A DNA stretch of 64,000 bases from Microcebus murinus (Eukaryota > Chordata > Mammalia > Primates > Cheirogaleidae): assembly GCF_040939455.1 (NCBI RefSeq), contig NC_134106.1:85505001-85569000 (forward strand), written 5' to 3'. Every line of letters starts with the position of its first letter. Positions within the stretch are counted from its first letter, which is position 1. The notes under the pieces are model-generated. The model worked only from the letters and a program-made list of their open reading frames with translations. It ran no database searches and was not told the DNA's origin. Below are positions 1 to 13,801 of this stretch, piece after piece. The translations under genes and the position numbers were made by a program.

Positions 1-330
1 ATTAAAACTTGGTTCATTAGAGTCATCAATATGATTATATTCTAAATGATGTGCTTATCCTAGTTGAAATTATATAAGGGGATTCCCAACAAGGCTATCC
101 AGAAGGTTCTATCCTAGCGACGTGAGTCAAAGCATGGATGTGATGTCCATATTCATAGGTGTCACAATGAGTGGTTAGACAGCTAGAGTAGTAGCCACTC
201 AGGCACAAGGTACCTTAGAACCTGCTTCAGTGAGTAAAGAGGAATCCACAGAGGAAGCAAGTCTGATCCAGGGAAGAAAGAGAAGAGAATCTATCCTATA
301 TATTCAAAGACACTATGGAGTCAGAGAGAG
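1..330. other. Intergenic DNA, no gene seen
   Basis: Noncoding sequence far upstream of SLC5A7. I recognise no repeat family, RNA gene or open reading frame of note here. Confidence 0.5.
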
Positions 331-530
331 AGCACGGAGTCATGGAGAATTGCATCCAAATCCTTGTTCTGCCACTTACTTACCTGACATATGACTTCAG
401 GCAAATAATTTCATTTCAAGAGGGCTTTGGTTGTCTCATCTGAAGAATAAGAATAATGATGCTACCCTACAGTGCTTTGGAAAGGTTAAAAGAATTTATG
501 AATATCAAGTAACTGATACATAATAACTTC
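331..530 (+). repeat. MIR SINE fragment
   Basis: The order of words matches the MIR core: a 'tctgccacttactta' block, a degraded 'gacttcaggcaaataa' block, a 'ctcatctgaagaataa' block, then a degraded 3' part. MIR is an ancient tRNA-derived SINE shared by mammals. The copy is diverged and its ends are approximate. Confidence 0.6.
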
Positions 531-2313
531 CTTCTTTCTCATTCCTTCTCCCCTTTTGTCCTAGGCATGTAGAGAGAGCATTGCACAGTAGTCAGAGAGT
601 TCGATGCATGTGCTACCTCATATCACTTGGGCAATTAGGCCATTGTCCAATCCAAAGCACCAACTACAAAATAGTATACAAGGGAACTCAAGAAGATTTT
701 GAGGCCTAAATGGATTTTGTAATATTACCCAGGGAGAAAAGAGTAAATTTACTAAAGATTATTGTCTTTCAGTAGCAGTTAATCACTCAGCCTTTAATAT
801 GACATTTTATTCAGGTGGTACTATAATTTATTTAATTACCCATAAATCTAATAAATAACTTAATTAATGTTACTGTTAAATGAAGATAATTTATAGATGA
901 GCTGAGTATAAAGGAAAAATACTTGCAAAGATCATTTGCTTAAAGAGAAGTATGAAGAAATCATTTCCTAGTGTGGTTAGAGGCAGTTTAGGGAAAATGT
1001 TTTATGCAATACACTGTAATTCTTTACAAGACTTTTAATATTTCCCAATTGCAGACATAAGAGATGATATTTCAGACATGCTATTTAAAAAATTATTAAC
1101 ATGATCTGCAATCAAAAGAGGAAAAGGCTACCGGCAGTAAAAAGCAATTGAATCACACGACACATTTCTTTCCCGAGGCATAAAGGACATCAGATTAAAC
1201 GTTTGATTTTCTCACATGATCTTAAATGATCACAGTTGTTTTGCTATGATCATTTCAAGCAGGAAGAATTTTAAAGAAAAAAAAAAGAAAAGAAAGAGAA
1301 TATAACTGTTGCAGACAAAGCAAATTTCTGACAACATTACTAAAAATTTCTCTTTCTAACTTCCATTATTTTTACCTAACAGGTAGTCTCCAAATTAAGC
1401 CATAGAATTTTTCTTTAGCTCCGCTCTGTTCTTTCATAATGGAAAGTCTCTGGCCTCATCTTTAATAGTGCATCAGCCAATCCACGGTCATCTCGAGGAT
1501 TACCAAGCTCTCAACAGAGCAATCACTTCTGGCTTTAAATCTTAATAGCAACAGCTAAAGCTACTGCCATCGCGACTTATGAATTGACTTCTCTCCCATG
1601 TGTTCTTTCAGGTGGATGGATTAAGAAATAGAAACCCATCATTTTGTGAATCCCCAGTGTGTATAATGAAACTGTTGAAAGTTAGTGACAGTAAAGCCTG
1701 CCTGAAATGATAGATGTTTGCATATTTTTTTATTTTCTCTCCCAAACAATATTATAAATCCATCAATGGTAAAATTTATTGACTATGACTGACATTCAAG
1801 TAACAATAGATGAATTCATCTATTTTTCTCTGGTACAATTCTTCCTTTCCTCTGGGTATTACCCTATCATTCTTGCCAGGAATTACCTTTTTTCTTCAAT
1901 AGAAATAATCTTTATCCTCCATAACAAATCAGTTATCAAGCTAGTTTTTCTAATGTACACTATCAAAAAGTATTGAAACATTTGTTTGCAAACTTACATA
2001 GAGAGTACCTTTGAAATTGTAAGTTTTGATTTTTGCCTCCAAAAATTAGTATCTCTTTGTGCCACTGGTTTAGTAAGATGGAGAATTCAACTATGATACA
2101 GGTAATTATCATGTAGCACACAATAAAAGCAAGTACATTTTTTTAAATGTAAACTGAATTAAGAAACAATCATAAAGAACTTCCACTGTAGTTACCTAGA
2201 CCATGCACCATATTATAACAATATCATCTCCTTCGTTTCTGTGTCTTCAGTTCCCAATACAATGTCTGACACCTTGTGGCCACTGCATTGAATTTAACTA
2301 ATGAAACTCCCAA
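531..2313. other. Intergenic DNA with a possible conserved noncoding block
   Basis: No gene. An inverted repeat (AAATGATCA / TGATCATTT) sits around 1224-1255. The part at about 1400-1720 is less AT-rich than its surroundings, keeps several CpG dinucleotides and has no recognisable repeat character, so it is a candidate conserved regulatory element. A 65-residue open frame at 1779-1976 has no recognisable domain and is probably chance. Confidence 0.4.
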
Positions 2314-2319
2314 TACACA

Positions 2320-2356
<37 letters not shown>

Positions 2357-2391
2357 ACACACACACACCACACACACACACACACACACAC
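2314..2391. repeat. (CA)n microsatellite
   Basis: Nearly pure CA dinucleotide run interrupted by a few 'cca' units. Likely length-polymorphic. Confidence 0.95.
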
Positions 2392-5300
2392 TCATGCATA
2401 TTTATTTCAAAATAATGTCCAAGCACACTAGAAGTCACAAATTTAAATATGTACGGGGTCTATGCAGATAACATAATAAGAGAGATGGGAATGGTAAAAC
2501 GATTTGGCTCATTCTGCCAATCTTTTATTTTCCTGCTTTTGATAGAGACAGTAATTTAATAAATATTTTCTTTTTCTTAACCCTTACTGTAAGAAAAGCA
2601 AAGTAAAATGTATAGGCAAGTGCAAAGTGACTTTTGCCCCCTCAAGTAAACAACAGCAGGTGTTAAGGTCTACGTCTTCACCTCTAAGGGGAGCAATGAT
2701 TATTCAACCCATCCACTCATTCTCTTGTGGAAGCCAACAGCCATTCGGGCTAGCTCTTCAACTTTCATGAGAAATCTGAATATTTATATAAAATCTTACT
2801 TTAAGATATTAAGATATGTCAAAACTCTGTGGCCCAAACAAAACAGATCTGCTCATTGAATCTGGCTCATGGAACACCTATCTGTTGCCAAGAAAGCCCT
2901 ATCAAAATTGAGTAATGCCAGAGGATTGAGTAAATAGGATCTGAGGCTCATTCAAAATACATTATTAATGCTAAATATAACAATAATAACAATAAACCAT
3001 AGTATATTTTTATTTGTAATAAACAGTTAGACTCCCATAAGTAGCATACATTATCGAAATGGAAAAAAGAAGAAAATTATATTCTTCCACCCAGGACTGT
3101 ATTTCCCAGATAAAATGAGCTACACTGGAGAGGTGGAGAAAAGAGAGGAGCAGGCACATGGGCCAACACTGAGGCTCACATTGCCTTGGTCCCAGCCCAA
3201 CAACACACAATAAGTAATAAAGTCAAGTTACTGAATTATTCATTTTTCAAAATAAAAGATGTTCTTAATATAATAAGGCCAAATTTCCTTTTATTTTAAA
3301 TAATTTCTTAAGTAGGAAAATATAAAGAAGCATGCAGTTTGCAAATATTCAGTAAAGAATTAATTCAGTTAATGTGACATTCTGTAGTTCATGTGTTGCA
3401 GTATATAAAGGAGAAAGCAGCTCTAGTTCATTAAGAAAGTAGTAAGACAAACAATAATGTGTGTTTTATTTTGCTTACTCACAATACCAGCACAAAGTGA
3501 AGAAGTGCTATTTCCCAGAGGATCACAACTGTGTAATTACATATATTGTTAAAAAAGGGTTACTTTTATTATTCAACTTTCTTGCCAAATGTAAAAAAAT
3601 TAGAGCGCTATTATGCACATAGACATAGTACATAGTAGTTACTCAATATACTATTTGTTGAAATATTGAATGGATTTATCTTACTATGTTCAGCAAAAAA
3701 GCACACATTTGCCTAAGGTATCTGTAACTAAAATCACGGAACATACAGTTGGATTTTTACTTGTATCACCCTCTTCTAGAGGCCATTAATTATAGACTTA
3801 TTGCAGCTATTAATAATGAAATTCAGTCGGAATAGAAACACCAAAATATCAGAAAATAAATAAATAACAATATAGGTCAAAAAGCTCTACTGTTTAGACC
3901 AAAGTTGAATTCTTTGAAGATAGAATAAATCTCTTTTTAATAACTCATGACATCTCTAAAACTATTTTGCATTAGAGGTATAAGTTGAATGGTTGCCTCT
4001 AAAATTTGAAAATACTATATTTATTCATTGATTTATTTTAAGGAGTTAATTAATAATATAAATGATTTCAGATTAATTTCTATTAATTTTTATGTCAAGT
4101 ATCATCTGAACATCCACAACTATTAAGTTTCTGAAACATTGGTTAAATGATTGCAAAGCTAAGGTTTATTTTCATTTGCTTTCTTACTGAGCAGCAGTGC
4201 TTAATGTTAGGAACATTTACTAACAGAATGTATTTACATTCCACATGAACAGAGTAAACAGATCACAGTTATCAATCACAATACACAGAACATGATGCCC
4301 CATCCACATGATTCTCAACATGACTAAGAAATGATTAATGTCTCTTACAGTTAGGAATTAGAGGAGACTTATCAAATGGCCCATTAGATTCACATTTACA
4401 GGATTTTTGTAAAATTGAATTAAATGTAGTATTAATGCTTATAGACATTAATCTCTAAAATAGCAAAATAACTGATAGAAAAAAATAAGCAAATAGAACT
4501 GAAGAATACCTTTATCTTCCATTTTTTATAATGTTTGTGCTCTAAAAATCTAGGATCCTATAGTTCTAACATAATAATCCTTAAAAATATCTGAATATAG
4601 AATATATTTTACATGACATCCAGACTACTTATGATGCTAGAAATAAAAGAAACAGTCTTCCATGGTTAAGAAAAAAGTCTTCATGTCTGGAGGATTAAAA
4701 CTGAGCCTCATCTTTACAATTTGAAAATTCTCCTAACAGTAAACTGAGAGCATTATTTTTTTTCTGGCCACAAGAGTAATAGATGAGGAATTGGTTTATA
4801 TATTTTCCTCTAATTACCTCTTCACTTTTAGGTAGCAAATACTAATATAATAATTCACATGAATAGGAGGTAAAAAAACTAAGATTCATTCTCAAATACT
4901 CATCTTAATTGGATTTTAATTTCCTTAAGTGCTTAAAATATTTCTTATGAATACTTAGTACAGAGTCCTTCACCTTACTATAGAAAAATATCCAGTATTC
5001 AAGAATGACCTTGGCTAGCACAATTTTATCATTAAGATATTATATTGAAATTCTGAAACCACTGTACAGGTACACTGGAACTGAATAATTAAGTAAATAG
5101 ATGGCAGATGGTGGGAGCCAGGTTTCTCACAGTTAGATAGGACGTTACAGATAAGCGAGGGGAAAAGGCTAGAATGATTCATGTGAGCTAGAGTGTAGAC
5201 AACAGTATGAACTCATTTTTGGCTTCATATAGACAGAGATAAAGATATATATGTATATATATACATATATACATATTTTATATATGTGTATAACTAGTGG

Positions 5301-5479
5301 TTATTATTTGCACTTATTTCCAAACTCTTTTATCTTAGAGGAACTGGAAGTAATGATATCCCAGTAATAATGAGAATACCCATGGACCATGTCTTGCTTT
5401 TTAGTACTATTGTGCATAAAAGGAAATAGGACTTCTTGGCAAAATGGGTTATTCTGAAAGAGGGGTAGGAAATATACAA
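2392..5479. other. AT-rich intergenic DNA, no gene seen
   Basis: Only short chance open frames are present. An alternating TA/TATG low-complexity run lies at 5244-5290. Otherwise I see nothing I can name. Confidence 0.5.
5244..5290. repeat. (TA)n / TATG low-complexity run
   Basis: Alternating 'atatatgtatatatatacatat' pattern in AT-rich DNA. Confidence 0.8.
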
Positions 5480-6300
5480 GATGAGTTCATAACATCCTGC
5501 AGTGGGAGAAGATAAGAAATACCAAAAATAACCCAAAACGTACAATAATGCTTAAAAGACACAGTAGCCAACTTTAAAAGTCCCAATTCAAAAGTTGGAA
5601 TTATTTGAACCACAAAATAAATAATGTAGTATTGGATTATAACCCAAAGTATAAAATAAATATCCATGAGACCATGCCAATATAAATGAATAACTGATAA
5701 ATAAATAAATAAGAATAGACAAATTTTCCATACAGAAGAATTCCAAGTACTTCATGTGGATACCCCCTCTTAAAGAAGGTGGAGCACAATCCTCCACCTG
5801 TTAAATGTCAGGGGCATATAGTGAGTTCCTTCCAAAGAATACAGTGTGGACAGCAAGAGAGTGTCACTTTACAGTGGACCTGGAAAATACCACCTCAGCC
5901 AGGATCAGGGTCCTGGCTTAATCAAGGTCAACATCAATGGTGATGAGTCATACAATTTATCATATGATGGCATATACCCTTAATATGATGTGATGAGAAT
6001 GGCATTTTATATTTGTGTTAAGGCATTTTTTCCCCAAAATTTATGATCACAGTCTAATCATGAGAAAAATATTAAGCAAACTACAGTTGAGGTACATTCT
6101 ACAAAATACCTCACCATTACTCATTAAAACTGTCATGGTCATCAAAAACAAGGAAACTACGAGACACTAGCACAGTCTAGAGGAGCCTAAGGAGATAAGA
6201 GAACTCAATGCAATGTGGTATCCTGAGCGGGGTCGTGGGAGAGGAAAAAAGATGGGTTTTAAAACCAAGTAAATTTGAATAAAGTATGGACTTTGGAGGT
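5480..6300 (+). mobile_element. Ancient L1 3'UTR fragment (L1MD/L1ME-like)
   Basis: The stretch near 6090-6290 follows the old L1 3'UTR word order: 'acattctacaaaatacctc', 'aactgtcatggtcatcaaaa', 'gaggagcctaaggagat', 'aatgtggtatcctg' and 'gaataaagtatggacttt'. It runs on the + strand and has no coding capacity. The start is approximate and the subfamily is a judgement by eye. Confidence 0.6.
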
Positions 6301-7479
6301 TAAACGACATGCCTCTAAGTAACGCATGTGTTAAAAAGAAATTTCAAGACAGATGTAAAACTATTTTGAACTAAATGAAATGAAAGCTCAACAATGGGGA
6401 TACTGCAAAAGCAATGCTTAGAGAGAAATTAAATGCACATATTAGAAAAGAAGAAAGATCTAAAACCAACTATCTAAGCTTCCACCTTAGGAAACTAGAA
6501 AAAGAAGAAAATTTAAACCCAAATTAAACAGAAGAAAAGAAAATAATGAAAATTAGAGCAAAAAAAACCCCAATAAAATTGCAAATATAAAATCAATAGA
6601 GAAAATCAATAAAACTAGATATTGTTCTTTGAAAAGATCAATAAAATCAATAAGCCTGTAGGCAGGCTAACTAAGGGGAAAGACACAAATTACTAATATC
6701 AGAAATGAAAGAGAGTATAGCATTTCAGATCGCATGGACATAAAAGAATAATAAAGGAATGCTATGAACAACTGTATGCCCACAAATTTTATAACCTAGA
6801 TAAAATGGACAAATTTCTTAAAAGATACATCTGCCAAAACTCACATAAGAAGAATAGATGATTTCAATAGACATATGGTTTAAAATTGATTAATAATGAA
6901 TAACCTTCCATAATAGAAAGCATCAGGCCTAGATAAGTTTGCTGGTAAATCCTACCAAATGTTTAAGGAAGAAATTATACCAATTTTCTACAATGTCTTT
7001 TAGAAGATAAAATCAAAACAAATACTTCCTAACTAATTCTATTAGGCCAGTATTTTCCTAAAACCAAAACGAACACATTTTATGAAATTAAAACTATGGA
7101 TCAATGTCTTTCATGAACATAGATGCAAAAATCCTCAACGAAATATCAGCAAATCAAATCTAACAATGTATAAAAGAATAACACATTATAACCAAGTAGA
7201 CATTATCCTGAGTATGGATGGTGGGGTCAGCATTTGGAAATCAACTAAGGTAATCCATTGCATCAATAGGCTAAAGATGAAAAATCGCATGATCATATCA
7301 ATAGGTGCAGAAAAAGCATTTGAGAAAAACCTACACTCATTCATGATAAAAATTCACAAAGAATAGAAGAGAAATTTCTCTACTTGATAAAAAATAGCTA
7401 CCAAAAGAACCTAAAGCTAACATTATACTCAATGTTAAGAAACTCAAAGATTTCCCACTAAGGTCGGGAACAAAACGTT

Positions 7480-7770
7480 AAAAGAAAAAATTTACACAAA
7501 TTAAATTTAGCAGAATTTATTCCAGCTTGATTGGTTACAGCTCAACCAATTGCTTTATTTGGGGCATGATACAATAAGTCATTGGCCTTATATGGATGTG
7601 CTCTGATCAGTTGGCAGCAGTTTGTGATTATCTGAAGCTTGACTACTGTGATTGGCTGAGACTTGGTTATTTGTTCTAAAAATATACTCTTAAGTTAGGT
7701 TGCAGTTTGGTTACATACTAAGTTTTCAGCTTACTATGTAGGGATTCAAAGTAAAAATGCAGATTTAGAC
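7480..7770. mobile_element. Unidentified repeat-like insert in ancient L1
   Basis: The host L1 reading stops near 'gtcgggaacaaaac' and resumes near 8076 at 'ggcaaggatgtcccctc', so the interval is foreign. It contains the motifs 'attggttacagct' and 'tgattggctgagac', which look like a dispersed repeat, but I cannot assign the family. Its other arm probably continues at 8040-8075, beyond the Alu. Confidence 0.45.
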
Positions 7771-8040
<270 letters not shown>

Positions 8041-9265
8041 AAAAGCAGTTTAGGCTGAATTTAATTTAATAAAGGCAAGGATGTCCCCTCACACCAATGT
8101 CTTTCAATATCATACTAGAAGTCTTTGCTAATGCAATAAGACAAGAAAATGAAATAAAAGTTATATAGATTGGAAAAGAAGAAATATTAATAAAACTGTC
8201 TTGATTCCAGATGACATGACTGTCTATGTAGAAAAGCTGAAAGAATTGACAAAAAGACTCCCAAAACTAATAAGCAATTATAACAAAATTGCAAGATAAA
8301 AGGTTAATATACAAGAGTCAATTGCTTTCCTATATACCAACAAGAAACAAGTGGAATTTGAAATTTAAAACACAATGACATTTGTATTATCAACCAAGAA
8401 ATTGAAATACCTAGGTATAAGCCTAAAAAAATACAAACCTATGAGAAAAACTACCAAACTGTGATAAAATAAATCAAAGAAAAACTTAATAAATGGAAAG
8501 TTATTCAATGTTCATGGATAGAAAGATTCAATATCATTGAGATATCAATTCTTCCCTACTTGATATGTAGATTTAATGGATTCCCAGTCAAAACCACAGC
8601 AAGTTATTTTGTAGATATCAACAAACTTATTCTAAAGTTGGTATGGAGAAGCAAAAGACCCAGAATAGCCAACAAAATATGGAAGAATAACGAAGTTGGA
8701 GAACTGACACTACCTGATTTTAAGACTTACCATAAAGCTACAGTAATCGAGATAGTATGATAAAGTGAGTTATCATGGCATGAAAAGACATGGAAAAAAC
8801 ACAAATACACATAACTAAGTGAAAGTTGACAGTCTAAAAGGCTGCATATTTTATGATTCCAACTATATAACATTCTGGAAAAGGTAAAACTATGGCAACA
8901 GTAAAAATATTAGCGGTTGCTAGAGATTAGAGGGGAGGGAGGGGTGAATAGGCAGAGCATAGAGAATTGTTGGAGCACTGAAACTACTATTTATGAGACT
9001 ATAATAATGGATACATGTTATTATACATTCATCCACATCTGTACTTCACCAAGAGTGAAACCAAATATAAACAATGGACTCTGGGTAAAAATGATGTGTC
9101 AACGTACATTAATCAATTGTAACAAATGTCCCACTCTGTTGGAAGTTGTAGATAATGGAAGGCTCTGTGGATGGAAGAGGGCAGAGTATATTTGATAAAT
9201 CTCTGTACCTTCGTCTCAATGTTGCTATAAACCTAAAACTGCTCTAAAAAAATAAGGTGTTAAAA

Positions 9266-10319
9266 AATTCAGTATCACTATTGCAAACACAAATAAATCA
9301 ATGCCAAATGTGCTCAGCTCACTGACATATTCTGAAGTAGCTTTAGTAACAGCTTATTTAATTCAGTCCATCATTATGTATTTTGAAAAACCTATGTTCT
9401 CTATAAATGGAGTCTTATGCAATCATTAAAATGACACATGTAAAACTATTCTCTTACAATAGCATAATTTAAATTTAATGGATAAAGTTCTCAAAAGGAT
9501 GAAGAAAAAACGTTACCCTACTTCTGTCTTTAAAGTAACACATAGTACAATAAAAAATGAATAATTTCATATATATATCCATAGAGAGAAATCAATATTA
9601 TTATTAAGTATAGCAAAAGTCTTCATTTTCAAACTACTTGATATTTTAACTGAAAAAGAAAAGAACATGCTCTTTTATTTCAAAGAACCAAGCAAATACA
9701 AAGGAGTAGAATAAAATGTAATTATGACTTGCTAAACATAAGTAGCATTGAAAATTATTAAAATTATATTCTTAGCAAGAAGGCTTTACAAAAGAAAAAG
9801 TGCCAGGTATTTAGCCTAAATACTATGAAATGCAAGCATACAATCTTGGCAAACTCACTTGTTTTTCTTTATATTTAAGCCAATTACCTTCACAGACTTT
9901 TTTTGTGCTGAGCTGACTTTTAAAAATGTCATTAAACAACTGTCCCAAAAATGTTTGTTCCAGATATATTCACTTTCAATTTAATTCTGTTAATCAGGGG
10001 CCTTTAAGCAGAAAGCCAGGATCAATTATATGATTTTGAAATTTTATCCTGTAGACCTCCAAGCCACTTGCTGTCACATAGTCATCTTTCTTTCCATATT
10101 TTACCTGGGATTCCAATTGGAAATAAAGACATATAGTAGCAATACTAACTCTTCTTAAGGATTTAAGTAATAACTGTGCACAAACCTCTAAGTGAGATCA
10201 AGAATTTTGTTGAAATTAGAATTGTCTCCTCAATAAAAAAAATTCCTGAACTGATCAAGTATATTAAGGGATAAATTTGTCTTAAATAACTGGCTTACAA
10301 AACTTTACCAAACAGTAAT
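9266..10319. other. AT-rich intergenic DNA, no gene seen
   Basis: No recognisable gene, RNA or well-defined repeat. Confidence 0.5.
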
Positions 10320-12171
10320 AGCAGGAGTAATACCTGTTGGGTTCTTTTATCCCAACATTTTATTATAAGAATGCTTAAACATACAGATAATTGAAAGCAC
10401 TATGTAGTGAACACTCATAGTTTCATGACCCAGATTCTATTATTAACACTCATTTATCTGCTCCTTTATTCATTCCTATATCCATCAATCTATTTTATTT
10501 TTTTCTAGATTTCCTCATAAGTTGCAGACATCAGCACATTTAAACCACAAACATTTTGTTATGCATATTATTAACAAGTCAATATTTATTTATGTATTTT
10601 GAGGAAGATTTTACAAAGTAAACTTTCTTTAGTGAAATGTCTCTTCAAATGTTTCTTAAATATTTTATTGACATTTTTATTAGACAATAAAAATGTATAA
10701 ATGCATAGTAGATTCACATGTATTTATAATAAATAAAAATACAGACAGACACATTTATCAGTTTACCACAATGATTATATCTTATGAAACTATAGTACAT
10801 ACACTACAGTACTACCATATCACAACTAAGATATTGACATTGACACAGTCTACTAATATTCAGATTTACCCATTTTCATTTTTGTGTGTTTATCTGCAAT
10901 GTTATCACAGGTAGGTTCATGTATCTACTAAAAGAGTCAAGATAAGGAAGAGTTTCATCACATCAAGGATACCTCATGTTGCCCTTTATCAATACCAATC
11001 TTTTTTCTGCCCACTAATTCCCCATTTCTAACCTCTGGCAACCTCTAATATGTTCTTTATATGTAAAATTTTGTCCTTGAAATATTATAGAAATTTATTT
11101 ATACTATACTATATGTATCCTTTAAGAATTAGCTTTTTTCCCTACACAAAATTCCCTGAGGATTCATCTAACTTGTTGTGTTTATTAATAATTTTTATCA
11201 TTATCATTTAGTACTATCCTATAATATTTATGTGTCACAGTTTTTTTATGCATTTACCTATTGAAAGAAATATGCACTATTTCTAGTTTGGTAATGACAA
11301 ATAAATTTACTATGACAATTATTGTACAGGTTTTATGTGAACTTAAGTCTTAATATCTCTAGGATAAATGCTTAAGAGTGTAAATGTTTGGGTATATGGT
11401 AATTACATGTTAATTTTAGAAGAAACTTTCAGGGTATTTTCCAAAGTGGCTCTAACATTTTACAACCAATGTGGAAATTTCACATTTTACAATTTTACCT
11501 TTTTATAGCAATGTGTGAGAGATCTAGCTTCTTCACAGTATTGCAGTATTTGGCATATAGTAATATTATTTGAACATTCCATTGGGTGCGTGGTAATATC
11601 TCATTGTGGCTTTAATTTGCATTCCCCTAATGGCAGATGAAGTTAAGCATATTTTCATGTGCTTATTTGCCACATATACATCCTCCTCAGAGAAAGATCT
11701 CTTCATGTCTTTTGCACACAGTCTAGTTAGATTGTTTGTATTTTTACCATTGAGTTTTGAGCATTACTAATAAACTCTATTAGTCCTTTCATGAATATAT
11801 ACTTTTTAAATATTTCCTTCCAGCCTGTAGGTGGCCTTTTCATCCTTTTAATTAGGTCTTTCACAGAACAAAAACATAAATTTTATGAGGCCTGAATTAC
11901 CAATTATCCTTTTATGTGTCATGCTTTTGGTATCAAGTCTAAGAATTCTTTGCCTAGCTCTATATCTGTTAGGATTTTCTCCTGTAATCTTTCCAAAGAT
12001 TTTATAGTTTTATATTTTAGATTTAAGTCTGTGCTCCATTTTGAGTTAGATTTATATAGCTATGATTGACTTCAAGGATTTTTTTTTTTTTTTTTTTGGT
12101 GGGGGGATAGGGAGGTGGATGGCTGTAGATATCTGGTTGCTTAAGCAACATTTGTTGAAAGGTTATCTTTC
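10320..12171 (-). mobile_element. Ancient L1 (L1M-like), 3' half, antisense
   Basis: Read on the minus strand this is an old L1. Recognisable antisense words include 'aagttgcagacatcagcaca' near the 3' end, 'atttgcattcccctaatgg' and 'aagaattctttgcctag', the reverse of the usual ORF2 tail. The body continues after the nested insertions at 13802-15400. No intact frame remains. Confidence 0.75.
12162..12171. repeat. Target-site copy 1 for nested L1 insertions
   Basis: GTTATCTTTC. The same word recurs as GTTATCTTC at 13212-13220 and GTTATCTTTC at 13792-13801, bracketing two successive + strand L1 pieces. Confidence 0.75.
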
Positions 12172-13211
12172 TATGACTAAGACCACAAAGGCAAATACAG
12201 CAACAACAAAAATGAATAAATGAGACTTAATTAAATTAAAAGTCTTCTGCGTGGCAAAGGAAATAACAGACTAAAGAGGCAACCTACTAAATGGGAAAAA
12301 ATATTCACAAACTATACATCTGACAGGGGACTAATATCCATGACCTACAAAAAACTCAAATCAGCAAGAAAAAAAACAACCCCATCAAAAAGTGGGCAAA
12401 AGACAGGAATAGGATATTTTCAAAAGAAGACAAATGAATGTCTAATAAACACATGAAAAAATGTCAAACATCACTAATTATCAGGGAAATGCAAACTAAA
12501 ACCACAATGAAATACCACCTTACCTCTGTCAGAATGGTCATTATTAAAAAGTCAAAAAACAACAGACGGTACCATGGATGCAGAGGAAAAGAAATGCTTA
12601 AATACTATTGTGGGACTGCAAACTAGTACAACCCCTGTAGAAGATAGTATGAAAATTCCTCAAGGAGCTGGAAATAGACCTACCATTCAATCCAACAATC
12701 CCACTGCTGGATATCTACCCAAAGGAAAAGAAATCACTTTATGAAAAAGACCCCTGTTCTCAAATGTTTATTGCAGCACAATTCACAATTGCGAAGCTAT
12801 GGAATCAACCTAAGTGGCCATCAATTCATTAGTTGATAAAGAAAATGTGATACATATAGCATGGTGTACTACCCAGCCATTAAAAGGAATGAAATAATGT
12901 CTTTCACAGCAACTTGGATGGAACCGAAGATCATTATCTTAAGTGAAGTATCTCAGGAATGGATAAACAAACACCACATGTTCTCGCTAATAAGTGGGAG
13001 CTAAACAGTGGGTACACAGGGCACAAAGAAATATAAAGGACATTGGAAAGTAATAAGGGAGAGAGGAGGTAGAGGAGGGTTAAAAACTCACCTACTAGGT
13101 ACAACACTGTCCTATTGATGGTCACACTGAAAGCCCTGATTTCAGGATTATATAGTGTATTCATGTAACAGAAATATCTGTACCCCCTTAATATTTTGAA
13201 ATTTAAAATAA
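12172..13211 (+). mobile_element. 5'-truncated L1 (older primate type)
   Basis: Starts abruptly in ORF2 at 'tatgactaagaccac', runs through the ORF2 C-terminal region (the frame at 12438-12626 matches the conserved '[12 protein letters not shown]' stretch) and ends with '..gtacccccttaatattttgaaatttaaaata'. Frames are broken. It lies inside the antisense ancient L1, flanked by the target repeats at 12162 and 13212. Confidence 0.85.
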
Positions 13212-13220
13212 GTTATCTTC

Positions 13221-13791
13221 AAAAGTCACTTTATGAAAAAGACACCTGCACTTGAATGTTTATAGCAGCACGATTCACAATTGCAAAGCTATGGAAATAA
13301 CCCAAGTGCCCATCAATTCATGAATGAATTAATAAAATGTGGTATATGTATACCATGGAATACTACTCAGCTTTAAGAAACAATGGTGATGTAGCACCTC
13401 GTGTATATTCCTGTATACAGCTGGAACCCATTCTACTAAGTGAAGTATCTCAAGAATGGAAAAACCAGCACCACATGTACTCACCAGCAAATTGGTATTA
13501 ACGGATCAACACCTAAGTGGACATATAGGAGTAACATTTATTGGGTGCCAGGAGGGTGGGAGGGGGGAGGAGGGATGGGTGTATACAACCACAATGAGTA
13601 AGATGTGCAGCGTTTGGGGGATGGACATGCTTGAAGGTCTTACTCGAGGGGGGAGGGGGGCATGGGCAATATAAGTAACCTTAAGGCTTGTACTCCCATA
13701 ATACACTAAAATAAAAAATAAAATAAAATAATAATAATAATAAATTTTAAAAGCCTTATAGAATAAAATAAATAAAATTAAAATAAAATAA
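13221..13791 (+). mobile_element. 5'-truncated strepsirrhine-type L1 3' end
   Basis: Nearly the same sequence as the 3' end of the full-length L1 at 18717-25254: the last ORF2 codons, the G-rich tract at about 13551-13580, 'gtgcagcgtttgggggatgg', then '..cataatacactaaaataaaa' and an A-rich tail. It begins at 'aaaagtcactttatg'. It inserted immediately after the older L1 copy, reusing the same target word. Confidence 0.85.
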
Positions 13792-13801
13792 GTTATCTTT
13801 C

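Noticed and set aside
13456..13706. Open frames on both strands near 13.5 kb
   Set aside because: They lie in the G-rich 3'UTR of a truncated L1.
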